Shown in pieces: positions 41,886 to 50,031 of a stretch of 64,000 nt of DNA. Each line of letters begins with the position of its first letter. Position 1 is the stretch's first letter. The DNA is from Pseudomonadota bacterium (GTDB taxonomy: Bacteria; Pseudomonadota; Gammaproteobacteria; Burkholderiales; Burkholderiaceae_B). The notes beneath the pieces are model-generated. The model saw only the letters and a list, made by a program, of their open reading frames with translations, was not told the origin of the DNA and made no database searches. The DNA lies in assembly GCA_023440825.1 (NCBI GenBank), contig JAEXRL010000017.1, positions 41,700 through 105,699 of the forward strand, written 5' to 3'. Position numbers and translations under genes: made by a program.

Positions 41886-44390
41886 ATGTCCTTGAACTCT
41901 CATTCCTGGCCCCGCTTTCTGAGTCGTTGTGCTACCGGCCTGGGCACTTTGCTCCTTGCCAGTGGTTTGATCACGTGGGTAGCAGCAAACTGGTGGCATT
42001 GGGCTGCGTGGTTACGTCTGGGGCTGGTGCAACTGCTGGTGCTAGTGTGCTTGCTGGCAGCTTGTGGCCTGAGATCTTGGCAGAACAGGTTTCATCCTGA
42101 TCTGGCTGCTTCCAGTTTATTAACGGGTCTAGCCAGCGTTGCGGTGGGGGGCCTGTTGGCCTTGATCGGGCAGATTTATCAGTCCGGTGCTGACCCATGG
42201 CAGTTGTTTGCCTTGTGGGCGGTGCTGATCTTGCCCATGGTGCTTACTGTACGCACCTTATTTTTAAGTCTGTTGGAATTCGTGTTGCTGAATGTGGCCA
42301 TGTTTCTGTATTGGCAGACTTTGCACACTTACGCATTGTCGACATCGCTGGCACTGTGCCTGCTCAACACGCTGTTGTGGTGTGTGTTTAATACGGTCTA
42401 TCGTGCGCGTGGGGACGCGTGGCGCGTCTTACCGCGTTTGGCTGCCCTAGGTATGCTAGTGGCCGGTGTGTCCATGTTGGGCAGTCAGCATACCCTAATT
42501 TTGATGGGCGGATTTTTACTGTGGTTTGTGGTGCAACGTTATTGGCGCTATGACGGTGTTGTGGCTATTTTAAGCCTGGTGGGGGCACACATCAGCGCAT
42601 TTTATGGTGTGTTCACATGGCTGGATTTCACTTTGGGCCTGTGTTTAGTGCTGATTGTATTGGGCTTTTGGTTAGTGCGCTGGCGCACGCTTGTGGCGCT
42701 TTTTGTAGTGCCTACGCCGCATCAGCCCACTTCAGTGGCAAGTCAGAGCAGTACGGCAAATCATCCGCCTCAGCCCCCGGCAAGCGTATCTTCGGATCGC
42801 CATGATAGCTGGTATATACGTCTATTTAAACTGTGCTTTGTACTGGTCTTGCTGGCCGTTATGTTGGCGTTTCTGGCCGTCAGTTTAGGTTTAGACGAGC
42901 AGGAACTTGCTTGGCTGGGCCTGGCCTTATTGCTGGCGTCACCTGTGCTTGTGTATCGTACACAGGTGGCGGGCGTCATGGCGGATCTCATCGCTTTTTT
43001 ACAGGTACTAGGCATAGCCCTGTTTAGCGTCATGAGTATATATGGGCAGGTCTATCCTTTTGCCTTTTGGGTAGCCTGCCTGTTTGCTATGTGCTGGTCG
43101 CTGCTGCTTTATTGTTTACCAGCGCAATCGTTTTTAATACGCTGTATTTTAGTTGTTTGGGGAGTAGGTGCAGCACTTGCCTTGTTAGCGCACTATGATT
43201 TTGCCGTATATGCGGTCTGGGTGTCCGTCAGTATGTGGGCCTGCTGTTTTCTGCTTGCCTTGCTAGTCGGGCATGGCATATATAGACGTGGTTGGAACCC
43301 AGCGCTGTATAGCCCGTTGTTCTGGGTGTTTTTGCTAAGTGGCTTGTACGGACAACAAACTCTAGTGTTCAATTTTGTACATGCTGAACAGAATCTGGCG
43401 TGGCTAGAATTCATATTGACGCATGTCTTGCCTAGTTTGCCAGTCTTGGTGCTACTTGTGTATTGGCCGTTGCGTCGCTCCCCGTCGCTATCGCAATGGG
43501 TCGTGTTTGGTGCGCTCGTAGCCTTGTGCTTTATCTGGCGACAGTATAGTTTGGTGACGCTGGCACTCACTTGTCTGTTACTGGGCCATGCCTGGCGCAA
43601 GCGCAGTCTGGTTGTGGTGGGCTTGTTGTCCATGGTGTATGGCTTGGGTAATTTGTATTACTACATGCCCCTTAGCTTGACGTATAAGGCCTATGTACTA
43701 TTGGCGACAGGCCTAGGCATGCTGGTCATGGCAGGCTTGGGGGGTTACGTGCGTATCCACGCTTTCACTGCTCAGCCTGGTGCAACTGAATCAAAAGTTT
43801 CTGTCAGAACGCTGGGTATCGTACTTAGCTTGCTGGCCAGTCTGACGGTGGCCAATGCGCTTATTTATACCAAAGATGGCGTGTTGCGCAGTGGCAAGAC
43901 GGTCGTGCTGGAGCTGGCACCAGTGGATCCGCGCTCCTTACTCCAAGGAGATTACATGGCGCTGCGATTTAGCGTACAGCAGCATGTGGCCGAGATGCTG
44001 GCCGATATGCCTCCAGCGTTGGCGCAGGCGGTGCAGGAGGCCAATCGCGTGCGGGTGTTGATGACACCCAATGAAGAGGGGGTTTTTGGGCTCAGGGCAA
44101 TCCAGATACCAGATCAGTCTAAAGAGCTGTATTTTGCTCGCGATGCGCGCTATCAAAATAAGCAAAACTGGCCTCCAGAGGCTGTATTAGTACGTTTGCA
44201 GCGACGTGGCTCTGACTGGACACTAGGCACCGATGCTTGGTTCTTTCCAGAGGGGCGTGCACAGGATTTTGAACAAGCACGTTACGGGCTATTCAAAACG
44301 AATGCCCGCGGGGTGAGTATTCTGACTGAAATGTTAGATGCAAACTTGCAGCCGATTGAACGCCTGCTTATCAGAGAGCAAGAGCAATAA
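41886..44390 (+). CDS. Large membrane protein, DUF2157-DUF4401-GDYXXLXY fusion
   Basis: This 834-residue protein has many membrane helices. The N-terminal part (GTLLLASGLITWVAANWWHW) is DUF2157-like, the middle (after a Pro/Ser-rich linker near residues 280-300) is DUF4401-like, and the C-terminal part is a soluble GDYXXLXY domain, seen as LLQGDYMALRFSV near residue 685. In many genomes these are two neighbouring genes; here they are one polypeptide. The function is unknown. No ribosome-binding site is evident before the ATG at 41886. A terminator hairpin follows. Confidence 0.82.
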   Translation: MSLNSHSWPRFLSRCATGLGTLLLASGLITWVAANWWHWAAWLRLGLVQLLVLVCLLAACGLRSWQNRFHPDLAASSLLTGLASVAVGGLLALIGQIYQSGADPWQLFALWAVLILPMVLTVRTLFLSLLEFVLLNVAMFLYWQTLHTYALSTSLALCLLNTLLWCVFNTVYRARGDAWRVLPRLAALGMLVAGVSMLGSQHTLILMGGFLLWFVVQRYWRYDGVVAILSLVGAHISAFYGVFTWLDFTLGLCLVLIVLGFWLVRWRTLVALFVVPTPHQPTSVASQSSTANHPPQPPASVSSDRHDSWYIRLFKLCFVLVLLAVMLAFLAVSLGLDEQELAWLGLALLLASPVLVYRTQVAGVMADLIAFLQVLGIALFSVMSIYGQVYPFAFWVACLFAMCWSLLLYCLPAQSFLIRCILVVWGVGAALALLAHYDFAVYAVWVSVSMWACCFLLALLVGHGIYRRGWNPALYSPLFWVFLLSGLYGQQTLVFNFVHAEQNLAWLEFILTHVLPSLPVLVLLVYWPLRRSPSLSQWVVFGALVALCFIWRQYSLVTLALTCLLLGHAWRKRSLVVVGLLSMVYGLGNLYYYMPLSLTYKAYVLLATGLGMLVMAGLGGYVRIHAFTAQPGATESKVSVRTLGIVLSLLASLTVANALIYTKDGVLRSGKTVVLELAPVDPRSLLQGDYMALRFSVQQHVAEMLADMPPALAQAVQEANRVRVLMTPNEEGVFGLRAIQIPDQSKELYFARDARYQNKQNWPPEAVLVRLQRRGSDWTLGTDAWFFPEGRAQDFEQARYGLFKTNARGVSILTEMLDANLQPIERLLIREQEQ

Positions 44391-44396
44391 CACCGA

Positions 44397-44418
44397 CTAG
44401 CAGGCGTGAGCCTGCTAG
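44397..44418. terminator. Hairpin between the membrane-protein gene and smg
   Basis: CTAGCAGGC and GCCTGCTAG form a perfect 9-bp stem around GTGA, between convergent genes. No strong T-run is present. Confidence 0.6.
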
Positions 44419-44444
44419 ACTGGCATAAGCACCTTAAGCTTGTG

Positions 44445-44906
44445 TTAGTGCGCTTGGCGATCCAGATCGTTGCTGAGCAGCTCTTCGAAAATCAGGTGAT
44501 CGATTTCTGCTTCGTGGCTCCATAGCACCATCAGTGCCACGACTTTGATCTTGTCCAGGGAAACCGGGCTTTCGTCAATTGCAATGGCGCTTTCAATCAA
44601 GATTTCGCGCAGGTGGGGAGGTAAGACACCGGAGTTTTGCAAAAAGGTAATAAAACCTATCGCTTCGGGTCCTAGCAAATGGTGTTCGTGATCAGCAAAA
44701 ATACGCCGACTATCTGTGTGTTCAATTTGCTGTAAAGGCTGGCATTGAGAAGATGTTTCGGACAGTACATGCAGCCAGCTCAGGGCTTCGTTGATATCGT
44801 CATCTTCAAAGCCTACAGCGGCTAGTTTATGTGCTAGAACCTCGGCTTTAGGACAAGCTTGGGGGTTGTAGTACGTTTCAAATAGATAAACCAGGATGTC
44901 AAACAT
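44445..44906 (-). CDS. smg: Smg-family protein (DUF494)
   Basis: The start at 44906 gives 153 residues beginning MFDILVYLFETYYNP, which is where Smg proteins normally start; an upstream frame extension of 45 residues to 45041 has no family support. The helical AHKLAAVGFEDDDINEALSWLHVL segment and the C-terminal LDKIKVVALMVLWSHEAEIDHLIFEELL are typical. The molecular function is unknown. In many proteobacteria smg is near dprA, def or topoisomerase genes; here it is downstream of the liu cluster and 21 kb from topB. Confidence 0.88.
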   Translation of the reverse strand: MFDILVYLFETYYNPQACPKAEVLAHKLAAVGFEDDDINEALSWLHVLSETSSQCQPLQQIEHTDSRRIFADHEHHLLGPEAIGFITFLQNSGVLPPHLREILIESAIAIDESPVSLDKIKVVALMVLWSHEAEIDHLIFEELLSNDLDRQAH

Positions 44907-45137
44907 GGGTATAGGTTTGCCGTCCGCATAAGGATTGAAAGCAGGTGAGCAATTAAGCGTCGATACAGACTGTACGCTTATTTGTGCCTCTGGGCAAATA
45001 TCTACGTAGTACAAACAGGTGTAATGTTGTGTGGTAGACATGGCCCAAAGGCACGTATGTTGCGCTTTATCGTTAAGGTAAACGCCGCTTTCGTTTTTGA
45101 AAGTGTGGTTTATACGTCAGTAAACAAGGGTATACGT

Positions 45138-47129
45138 TTATTCCTCTGGAGTAATCGTGAGTAGTGGCGCTCCATCATCCACTTGATCACCGATGGCAAA
45201 GAAAATCTCTTCAATTGTGCCATCGGTGGGGGCGTGAATACTGTGCTCCATTTTCATGGCTTCCATGATAACCACCAGTTCACCGGCCTTCACGCGGGTA
45301 CCCGCTGCATGCGGTAAAGCGATGATCTTGCCTGGCATTGGTGCGTTTAGCCCTCCAGTGTGCTCCTGGCTGTCCTGCACCTGAAGCAGCATAGGGTCTT
45401 GGCGTTGCAGAACGCGTAAACCGTGGGCGCTAAATACATACACCTGGTCTTTATCGAGCAAGGCTTTGGCTTGATAGCTGTGCTGATCCAGACGCACAGT
45501 GAGTGTGTCCTGAGCGGATACGTGCCAGGAAAATTCAAACTGTGCTTGATCCAGATGCAAGGTAAGGCTCTGTGCCTGGTGTTTGAGCGTGACGGTGTAG
45601 TGTTGCTTTCCTTCGGCGAATACAAAGCGGCGTTGGTAGCTGCCGCTGACTCGCCACATATCCGTTTGTGCCCATACCTCGTTGGCGGCCTGACTGCGTT
45701 CTTGCGCCAGCACGCCGGCAACAGCCAGTGCGAGTTCGGTGGGGCTAGCGGGGCTTGCGGCCGGGAATAACTGCGCGTGACGGCGCTCGATCAGACCTGT
45801 ATCCAGATCGGCGGTGGCAAAGGCCTGATCGGACAGCAAGCGAATTAAAAAAGCGATATTCGTGTGTACCCCAACGCTGTACGTACCTTGCAGTGCCTTG
45901 ACCAGACTGGCCCTGGCCTGTTCCCGGTCTGTGCCATGCACAATCAGTTTGGCAATCATGGGGTCATAGAATGGCGAGATGCTGTCGCCTTGCTGTACGC
46001 CACGGTCTATGCGCACCGAGTTGCTATTGTCGAACTCACTGTGGGCGGGAAATTGCAAATGGCGCAAGGTACCAATTGAGGGCAGAAAGTCGTTATCGGG
46101 GTTTTCTGCATACACACGCACTTCTATGGCATGGCCGCGAATTTGTAGTGCGTCTTGGGTGGTGGGCAGGTTCTGGCCGGCGGCAACTTTTAACTGCCAT
46201 TCAACCAGATCGTGACCGGTAATCATTTCAGTGACCGGGTGCTCTACTTGTAAGCGCGTATTCATTTCCATGAAATAAAACGTGCCGTCTTGCTCGGTAA
46301 TAAATTCCACTGTACCGGCGCCTACGTACGACACGGCTTTTGCCGCGGCGACCGCGGCCTCGCCCATGGCTTGACGTCGCTCTGCTGTCATACCCGGTGC
46401 GGGTGCTTCTTCGATGACCTTTTGGTGGCGGCGCTGTACCGAGCAATCGCGCTCGAACAGGTACACACAATTGCCATGGCCATCGGCAAACACCTGAATC
46501 TCAATGTGTCGCGGTTTGACGATGTAGCGCTCTAGTAATACCTTGTCGTCACCAAAGCTGTTGCGAGCCTCACGCTGACACGAGCTTAGCGCATCATGAA
46601 ACTGAGCCGCCGCCTGCACAATGCGCATCCCCTTGCCACCCCCGCCAGCACTGGCTTTAATCAGTACGGGATAGCCAATCGCGTCGGCCTGTGTTTTTAG
46701 AAAGTCGGGGTCTTGCTGATCACCGTGATAACCGGGTACCAAGGGCACACCGGCCTTTTCCATCAGCGTTTTGGCGGCTGATTTGCTACCCATGGCAGCA
46801 ATAGCGCTGGCCGGTGGGCCAATAAATGTAATGCCAGCATCGCTACACGCCTGAGCGAACTGTTCGTTTTCTGCCAAAAATCCATAGCCTGGATGTATGG
46901 CTTGAGCCCCTGTGGCTTGCGCGGCCTGAATAATGGTCTGAATCTTCAGGTAGCTGGCCTGGGGTTCAGAGCCCCCTATGTGTACCGCCATATCACACGC
47001 CTGTACATGGCGTGCTTGTGCGTCGGCATCCGAGTAGACGGCTACCGTTTTTATGCCCATACGGCGTGCAGTGGCCGCTATGCGGCAAGCAATTTCGCCA
47101 CGATTGGCGATTAATATCGTATCAAACAC
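45138..47129 (-). CDS. liuD: Methylcrotonyl-CoA carboxylase, biotin-carrying alpha subunit
   Basis: This 663-residue protein combines a biotin carboxylase domain (FDTILIANRGEIACRIAATAR at the start, KASAGGGGKGMRIV ATP-grasp loop, FYFMEMNTRLQVEHPVTEMITG) with a C-terminal biotinyl domain whose acceptor is Lys626 in EAMKMEHS. Paired 15 bases from the liuB carboxyltransferase and in a cluster with isovaleryl-CoA dehydrogenase, it is best read as 3-methylcrotonyl-CoA carboxylase of leucine degradation. Propionyl- or geranyl-CoA carboxylase are less likely because of context. Confidence 0.92.
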   Translation of the reverse strand: MFDTILIANRGEIACRIAATARRMGIKTVAVYSDADAQARHVQACDMAVHIGGSEPQASYLKIQTIIQAAQATGAQAIHPGYGFLAENEQFAQACSDAGITFIGPPASAIAAMGSKSAAKTLMEKAGVPLVPGYHGDQQDPDFLKTQADAIGYPVLIKASAGGGGKGMRIVQAAAQFHDALSSCQREARNSFGDDKVLLERYIVKPRHIEIQVFADGHGNCVYLFERDCSVQRRHQKVIEEAPAPGMTAERRQAMGEAAVAAAKAVSYVGAGTVEFITEQDGTFYFMEMNTRLQVEHPVTEMITGHDLVEWQLKVAAGQNLPTTQDALQIRGHAIEVRVYAENPDNDFLPSIGTLRHLQFPAHSEFDNSNSVRIDRGVQQGDSISPFYDPMIAKLIVHGTDREQARASLVKALQGTYSVGVHTNIAFLIRLLSDQAFATADLDTGLIERRHAQLFPAASPASPTELALAVAGVLAQERSQAANEVWAQTDMWRVSGSYQRRFVFAEGKQHYTVTLKHQAQSLTLHLDQAQFEFSWHVSAQDTLTVRLDQHSYQAKALLDKDQVYVFSAHGLRVLQRQDPMLLQVQDSQEHTGGLNAPMPGKIIALPHAAGTRVKAGELVVIMEAMKMEHSIHAPTDGTIEEIFFAIGDQVDDGAPLLTITPEE

Positions 47130-47144
47130 CTTATCTCCTTGTCC

Positions 47145-48752
47145 TTACATGCGGAACACGCCAAAACGGGTTTCTTGTATGGGGGCGTTTAGCGAGGCAG
47201 CAAGGGCCAGTGCTAACACGCGTCGTGTATCGGCGGGCTGAATAATGCCGTCATCCCAAAGCCGGGCAGTGGCGTAGTAAGGGTGGCCTTCATGCTCATA
47301 CTGATCTCGTATGGGAGCCTTGAAAGCCTCTTCTTGTTCGGCACTCCAGGACTCACCCTTGGCCTCCAGGTTATCGCGTCGTACGGTAGCCAGTACGCTC
47401 GCGGCCTGCTCTCCCCCCATCACCGAGATACGGGCGTTGGGCCACATAAAAAGCATACGTGGACCAAAAGCACGGCCACACATTCCGTAGTTACCTGCAC
47501 CGAATGAGCCACCTAGAATAATCGTGAACTTAGGCACGGCGGCCGTGGACACGGCCGTTACCATTTTGGCACCATGGCGCGCGATGCCTTCGTTTTCGTA
47601 TTTGCGCCCGACCATAAAGCCAGTAATGTTTTGCAGAAATACCAAAGGTATTTTGCGCTGACAGCAAAGCTCGATGAAGTGCGTACCCTTTTGGGCGGCT
47701 TCTGAAAACAAAATACCGTTATTGGCGATAATACCCACTGGCATGCCATGAATATGAGCAAAGCCCGTGACCAGGGTCGTGCCAAAGCGGGCTTTGAACT
47801 CTTCAAATTCTGATCCGTCGACAATACGTGCTATGACTTCACGAATATCGTAAGGTTTGCGCGTGTCGGCAGGAATAATGCCATTGAGCTCTTGCGGGTC
47901 GTATAAAGGCTCAGTAAAGCTTTTGATGGGCCAGGGCGTTGTCTTTTGGCGCTTTAATCGCCCTATTGCTTCGCGCGCCAATTGCAGGGCATGGGCATCG
48001 CTTTCGGCTAGGTGATCGGCAACGCCGGATAAGCGGGTGTGCACATCACCACCACCGAGATCCTCGGCGCTCACCTCTTCGCCCGTAGCCGCTTTTACCA
48101 ATGGTGGGCCACCCAGAAAAATAGTGCCTTGGTTACGGACAATAATTGACTCATCACTCATGGCGGGCACATAGGCGCCCCCGGCTGTGCAAGAGCCCAT
48201 CACGACGGCAATCTGGGCGATGCCCTGAGAGGACATCTGAGCCTGATTATAGAAAATGCGCCCGAAATGGTCTCGGTCGGGGAAGACCTCGTCCTGATTG
48301 GGCAAGTTAGCGCCCCCCGAGTCCACCAGATAAATACACGGTAACTGGTTTTGCTCCGCAATTTCTTGTGCACGTAAATGCTTTTTAACGGTTAAGGGGT
48401 AGTAGGTTCCCCCTTTGACGGTCGCATCATTGCACACAATCATGCATTCCGTACCATTGATGCGGCCTATGCCTGTAATGAGCCCTGCACCGGGTGCATC
48501 ATTGTTATAGACATCATGCGCTGCCAGAGGAGACAGCTCCAGAAACGGAGTGCCTGGATCAAGGAGCAGCTCTACTCGTTCACGAGGCAGCAGCTTACCG
48601 CGTGCCAAGTGGCGCTGGCGTGCTGATTCTGGTCCTCCCTGTGCCACGAGTTGTAGTTTTTCTTGCAAGTCGCGGATCAGCCCTTGCATAACGCTAGCGT
48701 TATCAGTAAACGCCTGAGTACGGGCGTTAATCCTGGATTCAATAATAGACAT
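47145..48752 (-). CDS. liuB: Methylcrotonyl-CoA carboxylase, carboxyltransferase beta subunit
   Basis: This 535-residue protein has two crotonase-fold carboxyltransferase halves. Visible phrases are ARGKLLPRERVELLLDPGTPFLELS, VKGGTYYPLTVKKHLRAQEIA, CTAGGAYVPAMSDE, GRKYENEGIARHGAKMV and SFGAGNYGMCGRAFGPRMLFMWPNARISVMGG. The GNYGMCGRA phrase is characteristic of the methylcrotonyl-type subunit. It transfers CO2 from carboxybiotin to 3-methylcrotonyl-CoA. It lies 97 bases after the acetyl-CoA acetyltransferase gene, separated by two hairpins. Confidence 0.94.
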   Translation of the reverse strand: MSIIESRINARTQAFTDNASVMQGLIRDLQEKLQLVAQGGPESARQRHLARGKLLPRERVELLLDPGTPFLELSPLAAHDVYNNDAPGAGLITGIGRINGTECMIVCNDATVKGGTYYPLTVKKHLRAQEIAEQNQLPCIYLVDSGGANLPNQDEVFPDRDHFGRIFYNQAQMSSQGIAQIAVVMGSCTAGGAYVPAMSDESIIVRNQGTIFLGGPPLVKAATGEEVSAEDLGGGDVHTRLSGVADHLAESDAHALQLAREAIGRLKRQKTTPWPIKSFTEPLYDPQELNGIIPADTRKPYDIREVIARIVDGSEFEEFKARFGTTLVTGFAHIHGMPVGIIANNGILFSEAAQKGTHFIELCCQRKIPLVFLQNITGFMVGRKYENEGIARHGAKMVTAVSTAAVPKFTIILGGSFGAGNYGMCGRAFGPRMLFMWPNARISVMGGEQAASVLATVRRDNLEAKGESWSAEQEEAFKAPIRDQYEHEGHPYYATARLWDDGIIQPADTRRVLALALAASLNAPIQETRFGVFRM

Positions 48753-48783
48753 AGCAGACAGACAGGAGAAGAGTGAAGGGGGC

Positions 48784-48838
48784 TGTCCGGATCTTGTCCC
48801 GACCCGGACAGGGTGTGTACCGGCTCGCAGCGAGCCGG
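48784..48838 (-). terminator. Two tandem hairpins between acetyltransferase and liuB
   Basis: TGTCCGG/CCGGACA (7 bp, 13-base loop, 48784-48810) is followed by CCGGCTCG/CGAGCCGG (8 bp, loop CAG, 48820-48838). Neither has a T-run. They may be a partial terminator or an mRNA-processing point that lowers liuBD expression relative to the genes upstream. Confidence 0.45.
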
Positions 48839-48849
48839 AAGTGATTTGC

Positions 48850-50031
48850 TTAAATGATCTCTACCGCCAAGGCGACCGCTTCGCCGCCACCAATGCACAG
48901 GGTTGCAATGCCCCGTTTACCACCCGTTTTACGCAAGGCCGCTACCAAAGTAGCCAGTAAACGGGCACCTGATGCGCCGATGGGGTGCCCAAGTGCTGTA
49001 GCGCCACCGTGAATATTGACCTTCTCATGAGGAATGTTCAGGTCTTTCATGGCGGCCATTGTTACCACGGCAAAAGCTTCGTTGATTTCATACAGGTCCA
49101 CCTCGTCAGCACTCCAGCCTGTTTTTTGCAGTAGCTTTTGTACGGCACCGACAGGGGCTGTTGTGAACCACTCGGGCTCTTGGGAGTGCTCAGCGTGAGC
49201 CACAATACGTGCCAGCGGCGTTACGCCCAGCGCTTTGGCTTTGGATTCGCTGGTAATGACCAGTGCCGCTGCACCGTCTGAAATAGACGAGGCGTTGGCG
49301 GCGGTAATCGTGCCATCTTTTTTGAATGCGGGACGCAATGTAGGAATTTTTTCGGGCATGGCCTTAGCAGGCGCTTCATCTTTATCGATGATCAGTTCGC
49401 CCTTGCGCGTGGCAATTTTGACGGGAGTAATTTCTTCGTCAAAGCTGCCATCTTCGCTAGCTTGGCGCGCACGGCGTAAGGACTCTAATGCAAAAGCATC
49501 TTGATCCTCGCGCGTAAACTCGTATTTGCTTACGCAGGTTTCAGCAAACACACCCATGGCAGTACCACGCTGGTACGCATCCTCTAGCCCATCCAGAGCC
49601 ATGTGATCGTAAACAGTGTTGTGGCCATAGCGATAGCCCTGACGGCCTTTTAGTAGCAGGTACGGAGCATTACTCATGCTTTCCTGACCACCCGCCACGA
49701 CGACCTCTGCGCTGCCCGCTTTAATCAGATCGTGCGCGAACATGGCTGCTTTAAGCCCGGAACCGCATACTTTATGGATGGTTGTGCATGAGACGCCTTG
49801 TGGCAGGCCCGCTCCCAGTGCGGCTTGTCTTGCAGGCGCCTGGCCTTGACCGGCTTGCAGCACATTACCCATGATGACCTGGTTAATGGCCTCCGGGGCA
49901 ATACCCGAACGCTCCACCGCGGCTTTGATGGCAATGGCGCCCAGTTCATGTGCTGCCAGGTCTGACAAGCTGCCCATCATACCCCCCATAGGGGTGCGGG
50001 CCAGTGAGACGATGACAATGGGGTCAGACAT
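48850..50031 (-). CDS. atoB: Acetyl-CoA acetyltransferase (thiolase)
   Basis: The start at 50031 (MSDPIVIVSLARTPMGG) has GGAG upstream and gives 393 residues. All thiolase residues are present: nucleophile Cys in TIHKVCGSGLKAAM, catalytic His in GGATALGHPIGASGAR, and the second Cys in LCIGGGEAVALAVE. It splits acetoacetyl-CoA, the end product of leucine degradation after acetoacetate activation, into two acetyl-CoA. The first eight bases overlap the end of aceK, which suggests coupling. A longer frame to 50142 lies wholly within aceK and is not used. Confidence 0.93.
   Translation of the reverse strand: MSDPIVIVSLARTPMGGMMGSLSDLAAHELGAIAIKAAVERSGIAPEAINQVIMGNVLQAGQGQAPARQAALGAGLPQGVSCTTIHKVCGSGLKAAMFAHDLIKAGSAEVVVAGGQESMSNAPYLLLKGRQGYRYGHNTVYDHMALDGLEDAYQRGTAMGVFAETCVSKYEFTREDQDAFALESLRRARQASEDGSFDEEITPVKIATRKGELIIDKDEAPAKAMPEKIPTLRPAFKKDGTITAANASSISDGAAALVITSESKAKALGVTPLARIVAHAEHSQEPEWFTTAPVGAVQKLLQKTGWSADEVDLYEINEAFAVVTMAAMKDLNIPHEKVNIHGGATALGHPIGASGARLLATLVAALRKTGGKRGIATLCIGGGEAVALAVEII

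Noticed and set aside
44907..45041. 45-residue N-terminal extension of Smg
   Set aside because: Smg proteins start at MFD; the extra sequence is Cys/Tyr-rich and unlike the family, although the shorter start lacks a clear ribosome site.
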